Below are positions 24,535-35,734 of a stretch of 64,000 nt of DNA, in pieces. Every line of letters starts with the position of its first letter. Positions within the stretch are counted from its first letter, which is position 1. Origin of the DNA: Ulota crispa (taxonomy: Eukaryota; Streptophyta; Bryopsida; Orthotrichales; Orthotrichaceae). The translations under genes were made by a program, and so were the position numbers. Below the pieces are notes generated by a model. It ran no database searches. It was not told where the DNA came from and was given only the letters and a program-made list of their open reading frames with translations. Location: positions 20,432,471 through 20,496,470 of the forward strand of contig OY987247.1 in the NCBI GenBank assembly GCA_963920765.1, given 5' to 3'.

Positions 24535-24800
24535 CTAGGACACACAAGGGACATGTGTCATACAAGAAATACGTGTGCATGAATATCTATTTGCAAAAAT
24601 ACCTAGGCAATCACAATGCATAACAAATTGAATGATAGAATTCCTCACTAGAATAGAGGACAAAAAAGCTAGATCGCGTTGTTTGCTTCCAAAGTGCTTC
24701 TTGATATTTGAGCGGTGCAAAACCTTCCCTATTGCGCACTCCACACATGGACACGGATATTTCCTTGGACCCAAAGCATCTGCTTGTCTCTCTTGGATAG
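24535..24800 (-). pseudogene. Cys-rich transposon fragment
   Basis: Minus-strand segment containing YPCPCVECAIGKVLHRSNIK followed by KHF. The CPC..C...K..R..I..H pattern resembles the N-terminal transposase-associated zinc-binding domain of TNP2-type proteins. It sits 3' of the TNP2 core on the same strand, which is the wrong order for one intact gene, so it is a rearranged piece or a separate element. A second Cys cluster (CTRISCMTHVPC) follows before the stop. Confidence 0.4.
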
Positions 24801-25556
24801 ATGCATGATTGAGTGTCTCAATTTTGGCAAGAGTCCATATTCTCAAAATCCCTTAATTGGATTTAAGGATTTTGACTCAAATATTAATTTGCAATTTCAT
24901 CAAGTGACATGGCGGCTAAGTGGCCTTTTCATGTCTACAATAGACTTATAAACTCAATCCAACGGTCCGATGTCGATGGATCTATTTTTTTTGAAATTAC
25001 CCACTATAGGCTGTGTTCTAGGGCTTAGACTTAAATCAATCAAAGTTATTCAAAAATTCCTTATTGCTAAAACCTATCCTAGAACTCAAAAAAATATTCA
25101 AGTTGAAAAAAAACAAAATAGGAAAAAAATAAAAGACAAAGGAGAAAAGGACTTTGTAAAATCCAAGGTTAAAAAAGGCATTAAAAAGTCCTTTGCAAAA
25201 ATTCAATACACATTTTCAAAACAAGATTATAATTTCTTAAAATTTTATCCCAATACCTACTAGAATCATATTCCTTTGTATTCTCTTAAATAACTAAACC
25301 ATCTTTAAAAAGTCCTTGAAAAACTTGTTGATAGCACAATTGTCACACTCATGTTTTTTCAAAAGTCCTCCACCCCTCCATAAAATGCCAAAAAAGAAAT
25401 TGAACAACAATATTGTAGTTATAATGAAGTTTAAGTCTCTACAATGGACTTTTTTTTCTTTTTTGAAAATTTCCAACATACCATTTTGGCATTTGAAAAT
25501 TGGATGTGTGCAATTTTTTATAGTGTGACATGATTTTGAGCCACTCAACCATGCAT
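24801..25556 (-). mobile_element. Non-autonomous TIR element, family 2, copy 2
   Basis: A 756-bp copy bounded by ATGCATGATTGAGTGTCTCA on the left and TTGAGCCACTCAACCATGCAT on the right (reading inward as inverted repeats). It aligns end to end with the copy at 5408-6159 in opposite orientation. It begins immediately after the last readable codons of the TNP2 fragment, so it may have inserted into or beside that gene. Confidence 0.7.
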
Positions 25557-26190
25557 TCACCCTACTAAGCTTGAATGGATTGATGCCGTCCAACGCCAAC
25601 GCTAGTTGCATGTTCTGTTTCTTAGCGCCAAAGTTGCCAAAAGCAACATTAGAGTCAATGTGTTTCCAGGCGGGGCTATCCACTATTGAACGCATCACAC
25701 CATCACTGGAGATGTGCTTGGTGTGACCCATCAGCATGCTTGCAATATCCGGTAACCTCCACATTTGCTTCAGAAGTGGAATGAGAGGATAATGTCAAAT
25801 GACTTTTGCAAGAATAGCATTTGTACCATCCATCCAATGCAATTTTGAACACTTCAGACAGTCATTCAACACCAATTCCTCATCCTCAAACAACATGCAT
25901 CCGTCAGGGCAAGTGTGAATATTAGTATATTCTAAACCTAGTCTTTGGATAGTTTTCTTTGTCTCATAATGAGTCCTTGGCAACTTGTTGTTAAGGAGCA
26001 ACAAATCCTTCGCCAAATATTGGAGCAGTTTGTTTGAGAATCTACTGCTGACACCAAAGACAACACACATGTTCATGAGAACAATGGTGGCTGACACCAC
26101 GCTTGGCTTTGATCCTGTGTACACAGGTGTCGATGCCAAGTCATACAACTCTTGCAACCTGTTTGGTGTAGCATTGTCTTGATCTTTGTC
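25557..26190 (-). pseudogene. TNP2-like (CACTA/EnSpm) transposase fragment
   Basis: TNP2 proteins mobilise CACTA elements. Reading down the minus strand the frame gives RLQELYDLASTPVYTGSKP, KLPRTHYETKKTIQRLGLEY, IHTCPDGCMLFEDEE, CLKCSKLHW, then HYPLIPLLKQMW, SDGVMRSIVDSPAWKHID and LALALDGINPFKLSRVNAW. The K..Y..KK....LGL.Y..IH.C...C.L block and the D.PAWK...D...LGL..DG.NPF block are characteristic of the family. One in-frame TGA lies near 25795. The fragment stops at the TIR element at 25556, and the catalytic C-terminal half is missing. Confidence 0.75.
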
Positions 26191-27385
26191 TTAGCACAGA
26201 AAAGTACTTATCCTCTTATCAGCATTAAATTGCGTTAACATGCCAATAAGGTGACTTGTTTATCGTTTCACAGAGATTTAGTTTGTAGACCCTTAAGATG
26301 ACCAAAATAGGATACGAAAACCTTGTTTAGAATTTGCAACAACACAACAAGACAAACACACACACAAAACAACCGGACTACGCGGACAATTATCCTGAAT
26401 CCTGTACTAATTCTAGATCCGATTATGACACTTAATTATAACAATGGAAGTTTAACCTCTATATCAGAGGAATCCGCTATTTGAGATTGAAGAAGGCAGC
26501 GTGAAATCCTACCCTTCAAAGGTTTAGAGTGAATGAAGAGTCACTAAATAGAACAATGACAAAGAAATAGCAAAAGAATGAGATGCAAATATTCCCTCAC
26601 AGTTGATCCAGACTTAACCCAAACTAATAGGTCACACAAGAAACCCCTACAATCCTAATCTACTACAACAATGAACCCATCCCTGCCCAATTCCTGTCGC
26701 TGAGGTGGTAACCGGATAACTAGTGAATTCTTATCCAAGGGTTCATAATCACCCCTGATAGTAGTGGAACCTCATTAGCCGTCGGCTAGCATACTTCTGG
26801 ATTGCACCTAATTCCAGGGTGGCTATTCCTCACAATGATATCCTGACTGTAAACCTAAACAAGAGCAATCCTCTAATACACGTGATTTTCCAACCACCTC
26901 AATGGTGCTGCAATAACCTGACCAAACAAGATCCAGGGACTGTCCTTGCTTCCTTTACACTCAAAATTCCGGCTACCTGCACAAAACAATGGTTCTAGCA
27001 TTGCCGGCATACCAACATTGCACCAAATACTCAATTCAGGACTTTGAAGTGGAAATCTGGAAACTGGTTTGCATAGAGAAAATCAAGAATATAAAATTGC
27101 CAAAGGCAATAATGGTACAATCTCCCCTAATAACTAGTCCTTAGGAATCATCAAAAAAGCTTTCTGAAGGTAAAGTTACCAATCAAAGAATGACATGTTT
27201 CATTCTTTAATCCACAAAAGGTGGGCTTGGACTCTCACTGCAAGCTGCCCCTAAAGGTGGATCTCAGATCCTCAAATCTAGGATCGACAATCCCAAAAGT
27301 AGTAAGACAGGAGGCCATGCCTAATTCTTGTAAAAGCCTCTTCTTTATTTCAAATTACAAACTACCACACTATACAAGGTGATAG
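26191..27385. other. Unassigned stretch
   Basis: Mixed-composition DNA of about 1.2 kb with no open frame above 60 codons and no repeat structure that I can see. It could be an LTR or intron remnant, but I found no inverted ends. Confidence 0.4.
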
Positions 27386-27685
27386 CTAATTACCCTTCCT
27401 CTTCTTCTTTGAAGCAGGTGCTGCCAATTTGGCAGCACTCTTAGATGGCAGGGGTCTTTGCGCACAAGCTCAAGAAATCCATGTTGCTTTCTCCTTTTTC
27501 TTCTTGCACTTCCCCTTTGATAATGCTACAGCTTCCGGGTCGGTGTCACCTAGGGTTGTTACTTCAGACAAGTTTAGGCTATTAGACAGGATGGATGGAT
27601 GGACGAATCGGACCAGACGAGCGGACATTTTCATCTGGTCTTGCAGTTTAGGGTTTTTGATAGTGAATAGTGAAGTTGATTTCAC
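27386..27685 (-). pseudogene. Lysine-rich C-terminal fragment
   Basis: A minus-strand frame with one internal TGA (at about 27470). It ends in two basic clusters, KGKCKKKKEK and ASKKKRKGN, before a TAG at 27386-27388. The basic tail looks like a nuclear localisation signal. The N-terminal part overlaps the dispersed 55-bp motif at 27551-27605. No domain is recognised. It could be the 3' end of a transposon ORF. Confidence 0.25.
27551..27605 (+). repeat. Dispersed 55-bp motif, copy 1
   Basis: TAGGGTTGTTACTTCAGACA followed by AGTTTAGGCT and a GGATGGATGGACG end. The same order of blocks occurs at 34418-34475 (plus) and 32028-32087 (minus). Confidence 0.5.
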
Positions 27686-27719
27686 CTTGTTTTACCTCCC
27701 TTTTTTGACGTGGCTAATG

Positions 27720-28080
27720 ATTTTGCAACAACGTTGTCCATGCTAGCAAGGGGGCACGGATGTCTGGGCAAAGACGCCTGCACTGGGCGCAAACGCATTT
27801 CTGGTGGGGTGCAATTGCTTGAATGCAAAGTTGCATGCGCACATGCGCGGACAAGGGCTACGACGGACAAATGGGCGTGGACGCAGAGGCCAGGCGCAAA
27901 CGCAAGGCGTGGTGCTTTTGCCGAGCCGTGAAAGCGGGCACAGACTCAAGCATTGCGTACCAGGGCACTAATAGTGGGATAGGGCACGCTTGTGGGCTAC
28001 AGTTGCGATCGTTGGGCCAGAGCGCAATTGCGAGCTGGGGCGTTGTCAGGGCGTAATCGTGGTTGGAGTGCGAACAAAAT
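27720..28080. repeat. GC-rich island 1
   Basis: A sharp rise in G+C with many CpG and repeats of GCGCGGACAAGG, GGGCGTGGACGC and GGCGCAAACGC type. It lies just upstream of the minus-strand lysine-rich frame. Overlapping open frames on both strands are composition effects. Confidence 0.7.
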
Positions 28081-29333
28081 GCCGGGCGACCTCATATTTC
28101 TTCATTATAATCATTTTTTGTTATGTGATTCATATACTATGACTAAATTTGTACCTTAAACATGACAATATGTTCACTTGGCTAGAAACCAGTAAAAAAA
28201 TAGAAATATCTACTTTACAAATTTTGGTCTTACCTCAAACAACATTGAACTCTTTCTTGATCATAATTTTGTTACTTAAGTTGGTTCTTTTTAGAAGGGA
28301 AAATGTGCATATGGATGTTCCCAACATACCCATGCAATCAAATCTAAAAAAATCATCACCAATTTCCTTCAACCAATTTTCATGTAAAATCATGGATTTA
28401 AAATAAATAAACTCACCAAAAATAGGGTTTTGGTTTTTTGGAATCAAAACTTGGTACGCTTAGTTTAAGGTTGCATAAGAATAAATCTCTATGTTTCAAA
28501 ACAACAAAACCTCAATTTTGCTATATATTATGGAAATTTCTTCAAAATGCAGCAACGCACCAGACAATTCATGCTTGCTTGGCATTGTAGCGCTCTACCA
28601 TATTGCTCCGTGTTTCAAAGTTGGTATTGTTGATAATGCAATAATTTTTTACTTTAACCCCTAAACATTTGAAGTTTCATTTTTTGCCAAAAGTTGTAAT
28701 GAGAGAAGTTTGGACACTTACATAGTTTCATGTCTTACATACAACAAAGTACATGATATTCAATGCAAATGTTAACATGGTTTCAAGAAAAAGTTCAAAT
28801 GCACATTTGCATACATGAACATTTAGATAGGTACTTCATAAGTGCATTTAGATAGGTCTTTTTTTCCCAAAACACAGTAGTTTGGAACCACTAGCAAGTA
28901 CCTATTTAGGGCACTTATTGTAGTAAGTATAACATCCACATCTAGGACACAAGTAATTATGATAACTTCTTTGTTGCACAATGCCACCTCTACTTTGGTT
29001 TTTATTCTTGGGATCCATTGGTTAGCATATTTCAACTTTGACAAGACCTAAGTAACAAAATCGTGTAAACTTGAACTCCATGCTATGATTGTCTTGTATG
29101 AAATCTTCAAAAGAGTTGGCACAAGGGCAGTTCAGAATCCAATTGAATACATAGTTGATACTCAAAGCTCTTGACATGTTATAGTGCTTTGAATCTATCT
29201 TATTTTCTAGGCTATCAATGCTCACAATGCAAAGGAGCTAGCACTCCTAGCAGTACACAAAACTAATATACCAAGTTGCGCCAAAGGTGGTGCTACTCAT
29301 ATTAAAAAAACCTCTCTTGCCCACACATGTTTC
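28081..29333. other. Unassigned stretch
   Basis: AT-rich. Short minus-strand frames at 28823-29044 and 29022-29225 overlap in different phases and show no known domain. At 28826-28935 the motif ATTTAGATAGGT and a related inverse ACCTATTTAGGGCACTT recur, resembling subterminal transposon repeats. Confidence 0.4.
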
Positions 29334-30704
29334 TCAAGTTTCACTGTCATCATTCTCCCCTGTTCTTTGGTTTAGGGGATTAAAGCAACTAGATCTACGG
29401 ACTGTGGAATGAGAGGGACCTCCACAATCAACGTTTGCAATGCGTACATCATCATCAATTGGTGCTTCATGGCATTCAGGATTGTCTTCATCTTCCAAAT
29501 CCATAGAATCATCCTTGTTGTCCTCTCCAAATGCCTCACTAATGTCCAACTGTGAGCTCTCATTGCAAAACTCAAGCTCATCTACTCCTTCTCTACGTGT
29601 CCTGACAATCCTCTTATATTGCTTTGCTCTTGGATCTTGTGAATCTGAATCCACGTGTGGGCCGGTGGAACCCCTTCTACCTCCATTTCTTCCATTTCCT
29701 TCCCTTGAGAAGGTATTGTCCACATTATCAATGTCAAGATATGGAAGTACTTCATCAGCTGGTCTTCTTGCTCCAATTCCTTGAGTCAAACGTGTACTGC
29801 CTATGGCTGTTGAACGGTACTTGACATTAATTCCTCTTCCTCTTGGACAATTTACACCATATTCACCCACAGCAATAGCAAGAAGCACTGGAGGGTTAAT
29901 GTTTTGAACACTGTTTCCTAAGGCCACCAAGGTTTCCCTTATTGTTGTAACAGTGCTAGTAATATTTGTTCTTGATTGCCTAAACATTACAGGAGGAGTA
30001 TTTTGTACCACATCCCCAAATTGTGATGCGCTACTTTGTCCACAACATACTACTCCATTACTAGAGTGCCTTCCATTATTAACAAGGAGTGCTGATACGA
30101 GAACATCCTTGTCTCTAAACATATGGGGGGTGGAGCCTTGTGTACCATCAACTGATTGTTGTCCAGATGGAGTGCTATGTCTTACTCCTCTTGTTGGGGT
30201 TGATGTATTTGTGCATATCAATGAAGGTGTTGTACTAAGATGCTGGGATTTGCTAGGGCTAGACATTTGATATCCACCACATTTTGCAAGAACAATGTCA
30301 ATATTTTGAGGAGTTTGTACCTACGAATTCCCACCCTTGACATTAATATCTTGCAATATGTTATTGTCAGGATGACCATTCCTCCTTGGAAGACAACTCT
30401 CTATAGTCTCCCTTTCATTATTTCTATGCTTCATAAATGATGATGTGTTGGACCCACCAGCAATGTCTGCTGCATCAATTTTGTCACTGTCACTACCTAG
30501 AAAACCATTGCTTAGAGCAAGGTTGTAACAATCGGGATCAATATCTCCATCACTATTGTTGAAGTCAAATTCACCCCTTCCCTCTCCGTAATATAATTGT
30601 GTGCATCAAACATCGTCAGCACCTTCCTCCCACAAATCATAATTGTTAAATGAACATGGTATTTCTTTGTCCATATTATCATTTGATGCATTCTCATCAA
30701 CCAT
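29334..30704 (-). pseudogene. Ser/Thr- and Asp-rich ORF, two premature stops
   Basis: A single minus-strand frame of 457 codons from an ATG at 30702-30704 to the TGA-side end at 29334, with internal TGA about 33 codons in and one TAG shortly before the MSSPSKSQHL segment. The N-terminal third is acidic and Asn-rich (EFDFNNSDGDIDPD). The middle is Ser/Thr-rich with TPTRGVRHSTPSGQQ. A Gly/Arg patch (GNGRNGGRRGS) follows, and the C-terminus is strongly acidic (EDNKDDSMDLEDEDNPE). I recognise no domain. It follows the hAT transposase on the same strand about 630 bp downstream and may be an accessory transposon protein or a neighbour. Confidence 0.5.
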
Positions 30705-31333
30705 ATTCCTCGGGGAGATCACTCATTGTGATTTCATGGTTTACATGTGAGCTACAAGGATATTTGATGTAGGGTTATTTATCTAAAATATGGTAGTTAA
30801 AGTGATTGTATTTTTATATAAATAGCTACGCGGATCAAATTTCTAGTACCTTAATTTTTTTAGAAATTCATTCATTTGGTATTTAAATGGGGCTATTTTA
30901 TGTATAAAATTTGTTTGTCCAATTTCATCCTATTTCTATCATTTATAAAAAAAAATCTTACTTTCTATTACATATACACACATGGTATTAACCATGAAAC
31001 CAATAACAAGCATATGAATTAAAGGGCTATTGTCCAAGTGGAAATTTTTATTAACAAGTTTGTAGTATTTCTCAATTCTATGGCATGTATTTCAAACAAT
31101 TTAACATGGAGAGTAGAAAACAACACTAAATTTTTTTACAACCCCTATTTGTCAAAGCTAACTTATTAATAAAAAAATCCTACTACCTAATGTTTTTATA
31201 TACCCTAATTTATATATACTAAAACATATAGTATTTCATGAACCTTGTAGTAGCTCTACATATTATATAAATTTTTTGTCCTTTGAATAAAATGAACCCT
31301 ATTTTTTAACTCACGTGGTTCCTAAAACATAAG
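30705..31333. other. AT-rich spacer
   Basis: Very AT-rich spacer between the acidic ORF and the hAT 3' end. No gene or repeat seen. Confidence 0.5.
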
Positions 31334-31867
31334 CTAATGATCTCTCCGAGGCATATCCTCATTATCAACAGTGTTAATTGTTGGACCTTGTAGAATGGGT
31401 GTTGGGATGGGACCTACTTCCTCATCTTTAGAACCCTCTGATTGAATATTCATCTCGTACCATATAGCTGGATTTGCTTTTAGTTTCAGACAAAGCATTT
31501 TGTTGTTGGTATAAATAAATACCAAATCCTCTCCTTTATCCATTGTGAGGCAATCACGAGATTGATTGTGAACAAAAGAGTACATACTCCAATTCCATTC
31601 TTAGGATGATGTTGAGCATGTCAACAATAATATATGTTTTGCAACTTTTGACAAAGCCACATCTGCAATTTGATGTCACCATTAATGCAGTTGCATTTCA
31701 TTGCCATCTATTTTTGGTGCCATCTGTGGATCGTATGGACTACTTTGTTTTTTGTATTGTGTTAGTTCATATAGTACGGTATCATGGTTTATACCTAGTA
31801 TTCCTTCCATTTTACAAACCTCTCGATACAAGGCTGCAAGCATGGTTGTTATATTGGACCATTTCTA

Positions 31868-32090
31868 ACGCGCCCGTCCATCCAATGCAAGTAAAAATTG
31901 TCAAGGCATGGACACATATACTTTTCTTTCTTGTATTTTATTATAGTATGAGTATAGACACAACCTTGCAATTATGCAAGAACATCCACTTCTTGATTTC
32001 AAAATGGACAACCACCCCATTTGAACCGGTCCATCCGTCCGCTTGTCCTGTCTGACAGCAGAATCTCGCCCAATGTAACAACCCTGGCTG
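31868..32090 (-). mobile_element. ~220-bp insertion inside the hAT gene
   Basis: Protein similarity to hAT stops after the YLNPYLKDIS segment and resumes at about 31868 with WSNITTMLAALYREV. The intervening ~220 bp carries the dispersed 55-bp motif at its right end (32028-32087). Its class is unknown. The limits are set only by loss of coding similarity and could be off by tens of bases. Confidence 0.4.
32028..32087 (-). repeat. Dispersed 55-bp motif, copy 2
   Basis: On the minus strand: CCAGGGTTGTTACATTGGGC, GAGATT, GTCAGACAGGACAAGC and GGATGGACCGG. Same block order as the copies at 27551 and 34418. Confidence 0.5.
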
Positions 32091-33693
32091 CAAGGGTTGT
32101 ATTGTGTTCCCTAATAGCTGAAATATCTTTCAAATAAGGATTTAAATAGGTAGCGGCATAATGGAGATCTTTAAACATCATACTCCACCTGTCATCAAAA
32201 TCTTCCTCCAACTTTGATGCAATTTGCTGAGGGATTAGGAAAGGAGGATTACTCATAGAAAACACATATCTCCTAAGATTTCTCATTGTCAACCAGGCTT
32301 TCCCCATGGCTGTCTCTTTCCTGTCAAACACATGTAGTGCTTTTAGGATGCCTTCAACAATGTGAACAAAGTTCTTGCAATGATCCTAGAAGCTTTGATC
32401 TTTGATGGCATCTCTCACTAGCATTGCTGTAGTTGTGCTTGTATTTGGCTTTGCACTCTACTCTTGCTAGCAAATAAATGTATAACATTCTAACGTGTTA
32501 ATAAGAGTTGAACTTTAGATTGCAATACAACTAGTCGAGAAAGCATCAAGAAGCTTGTCGCAAAACAGGTCTCATTTGGTGTCAACAATTGCATATTTGG
32601 ACTAACTTCCCTTAAAGCTGCCATAGTCACATGATGACCTTTTATGAACATGCATATTGTACGTGCTCTAGCTATTAAGTTCTTGAAGTCTAGAACCTTG
32701 GCCCAATCTTCCAACATTAGATCCATACAATGTGCAACACACCCTTGGTTGAAAATGTATGGATATGTGGCAATAACATCATCCATTGCTCCAAGCATGT
32801 TAGTTGCATTGTTGGTGCAAACTTGCACCACATTCTTTGGTCCAACCATCTCAATGAACACTTTCAACTCTCTTGCAATGTAGGTTTTGGTTTTTTTGGC
32901 TCCTGTTGTATCAATGGAACCTAGAAACATGTTGCCGCTTAGACAAGACATCATAACATTCATCAAAGGCTGATTCTGAAGTTGTCCCATCCATCATTGC
33001 ATATAGTCACTTGGAACGTCTTCACAGCAAGCTCTGTTTTATATTTTGATTGTACCTCTATTTTCTTCTTTTTAGGTTCAATGAACTTTGTCCTAAATTG
33101 CAAATACAATGGGGGGTATTATTGACATCCAACTATGGATGTGGCCTTCACTGCCTCAATGAATGTCGGGTTTGTGGCCACATTGAATGGTATATTTGCT
33201 TCATAAAAAAAACTTGCCCACTTTTGATCCAACTCGTTTTTCTTGCAATTTGCAATGCATTAGGGAGGCATTGTTGGCATAATGATGCAGATCTTGCTGT
33301 ATTTGATGCTGCGCGGCTTATAGATATAGCTGGACCTCCACCCAAAGGTATGTCACTTTTACCTTCATCTATTCCCTCTGCATCCGTCGCTTTGTTTTGC
33401 AGCGACTGGCTAGAGCTGGGATTTGGATTTTCATTTGATGGACTGGCTCCATGTCCAAGTATAATTTCCATATGTGACACAAAAAACCCAACTGGGACGT
33501 AGTTATCACAATCTCAAAATTTTTGCTTTACTTCAAGGGCTGCTTTAGGACAAATTACCTTACTGCTCTTTGCATTATACCCCAAATGCTTTAAAGCCCG
33601 CTCGTGTTTATACGCATATTGCGTTCTACAAAACATGCAAGTGATAGTTTTACCATCACTTGAGAACTTATACCACAGGTGCCGCTCCCTCAT

Positions 33694-34009
33694 TTGCTTT
33701 TTATTAGATGCTATTGGTTAGTGCCTCTTTGTGCAACTTGTTGTGCACTAGACACAATGCCTGAGTAAAATTCCTTACGAAATTACAAAATGTGAGCGCC
33801 ATTCTTGCACTCAAAGTGACTGTTACATAACTTGGGCAACAATATTGGGGCAATTCTCCACCCACATGACTCAAGCAAGAAGCTCAAAATGAAGTCCAAG
33901 ATCAAGAGACTTAGGGGAAAACCTGAGAATGGGATGACAAGCATGCTCTTTATATACTTCCAATCATGTGAGCCAAAGTTTAGGGTTTAGGCGCGCTTGG
34001 GCTTATTTG
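33694..34009. other. Spacer 5' of the hAT gene
   Basis: About 316 bp between the first readable hAT codon and GC-rich island 2. Likely 5' untranslated or promoter region of the element. No motif stands out. Confidence 0.35.
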
Positions 34010-34420
34010 TGCAATGGTGACTCCTAGACATCACTTCAAACACCACATGATGATCCAGGCGACGGGTGTCCTCCCTTGGCCAATCCAATGGTTACGCATA
34101 GACGGCATTGGCGAGGGTGCCAACGTACATGCGTGGCGTGAAACAAACGCAGAGAATGAGCGGCGATGTGTTTCGCGGGCAAGGGACATAAACAACGATG
34201 GAAAGGTGATGGACGGGCATGCGCATGAGAAGTACTAGGTACATGCGTGCGGACAAGGGTGGGTGTGCGCACTCGATCCGCCGCCCAGACGGGGGCGAGC
34301 GCGTGGACAAGGGCAGGAGCATGGACGGGGGCGGGCGCGTGGATGGGGGCAGGCACCCAGACGGGAGCGTGCACGCGGACAAGGGTGGCCGCCCGGACAT
34401 GGCGAGCTACGCGCCACATG
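34010..34420. repeat. GC-rich island 2
   Basis: CpG-rich tandem motifs (GTGGACAAGGGCAGG, GCATGGACGGGGGCGG, GCACGCGGACAAGG). It lies 5' of the minus-strand hAT gene. The open frames on both strands (Pro-Ala-His or Gly-Ala-Trp rich) are low-complexity. Confidence 0.75.
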
Positions 34421-34475
34421 GTTGTTACTTCAAGCGAGTTGAGGCTATTGGATAGCACTAACAAGCGCACAAATT
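34418..34475 (+). repeat. Dispersed 55-bp motif, copy 3
   Basis: ATGGTTGTTACTTCAAGCGA, GTTGAGGCTATTGG, then a diverged GCGCAC block. It lies between GC-rich islands 2 and 3. Confidence 0.45.
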
Positions 34476-34689
34476 AGACCAGATAGGCAGAGATGTCCGA
34501 TTGCTCTCATTTTTTAAGGCATTTTTAGGATTTTTGACCTAAAAAAGGAAGAATCAAATTATAAATTTTCATTTTTATTATGTGAAATGGCTTTGAATCC
34601 ACATTTTGACTTCATGTTGGCAACAATGAGTGTCACTAGCATGTATATAGTAAGTTTTTTTAAATATTTTACACCATTTTTTAAAGCCA

Positions 34690-35010
34690 ACTATGAGTTG
34701 CCTTCACCGTACAGACCATGACCTCAATCAAATACTTCAAGAGTACGGGCGGGCAGGTGTAAGGGCGGTCCAATGTGCCAACCATGGCGCTTTGACGTCA
34801 CAAAGGCGCGCAGACATCAGGGGTGCAAGCGGACGTGAGGGGCAAATGCGGCTAAGGACGTCCGCACGATGTGCTGCCTCAATGGGTGCTGGGCAATGAC
34901 GTGGGGCGCGGGGGGACGTCGAGAGCGCACTGTTATTGGGGCCAACGTACTACATGTAGGGCATGATCACATGGTCTAGAGTAGGGCACGGCGCAAACAA
35001 ACTACTGGGT
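34690..35010. repeat. GC-rich island 3
   Basis: Further CpG-rich stretch with GCGCAGACATC, AGCGGACGTGAGG and GGGGCGCGGGGGGACG motifs, similar in composition to islands 1, 2 and 4. Confidence 0.6.
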
Positions 35011-35734
35011 CTATGCGCGCGCTCAAATACCATTTGTTTACACTTCAAAATTCTAGCCGCCTTTACTGGTGCCAAATTTTAAAACATGGGCATCAAGAGC
35101 ATGCAAAATCATATTTATAATTCCTTGTACTCACCTTGGATACTAACAACAATGGTATCTCCGGATGTCCCATTTGTATTCATTTTTCAGTAAGCTTACT
35201 ATTTTGGACTTACAATCAGAATGAGCTGCTTCAATCCCACTAGTTACAGTTGGAGCGTCTGTCATGGATAATAACTTATCAACTAAGTCAATTGAAACAT
35301 GCATTTGAGTCGTATGACTAAAAAACAATGATATTTTAGGATTTAGGTTATAAAGATTCTTACTAAAAAGAGTACTCACTACATCTAGAATAAATTACAT
35401 AAACTGTGTGTAATAAAAAGGGTAGGCTTTAATGCTTTACGGAGTTTCTACATTATTGTACATCTTCCCAATTCCCACCTACTTCCCCTTGCCTATTATC
35501 TTGTACTCTCATAACTTACAAAGAATAAGGGACAATTACAAATGTGCATGGACTTACAATGACAAATGTTCCAAAATATCAATGGATATAAGAATAGCAG
35601 TAGTGAGCAAAATAATTTTGACAATGTATTTACATATTCAATTCTAATTCATTTGAAATTCCAAATAAGAACAATAGTAGGCCAAATCATGTTTGCAATA
35701 CATTCACATGTCATGCGGTAATTGTTCAAACATT
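35011..35734. other. Unassigned stretch before the satellite
   Basis: AT-rich, with a 78-codon minus-strand frame (35143-35379) of unknown nature. No supported gene. Confidence 0.4.

Larger units (their letters stand above)
31334..33693 (-). pseudogene. hAT-family transposase, frameshifted and interrupted
   Basis: hAT transposases cut and paste DNA. The minus strand shows the expected order. First is a BED zinc finger (WYKFSSDGKTITCMFC...KHERALKHL, 33580-33693). A linker follows, ending in FFYEANIPFNVATNP. Then comes a DUF659-type core (MFLGSIDTTGAKKTKTY, VQVCTNNATNMLGAMD, GCVAHCMDLMLEDW) at 32490-32990. The DDRWSMMFKDLHYAATYLNP block follows, and the C-terminal dimerisation region (VAKHILLLTCSTSS.EWNWS, SFVHNQSRDCL, GEDLVFIYTN) runs from 31334 to about 31870. 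There are frameshifts near 33230 and 32985, several stops, and a ~220-bp insertion at 31868-32090. It is inactive. Confidence 0.8.

Noticed and set aside
23257..28935. CACTACAACATAATTGG at 23257 and an inverse CTTACTACAATAAGTGCCC near 28917-28935 as the two ends of one CACTA element around the TNP2 fragment
   Set aside because: Only about eight terminal bases agree, the right end lacks the leading C, subterminal repeats are not shared and no 3-bp duplication is seen.
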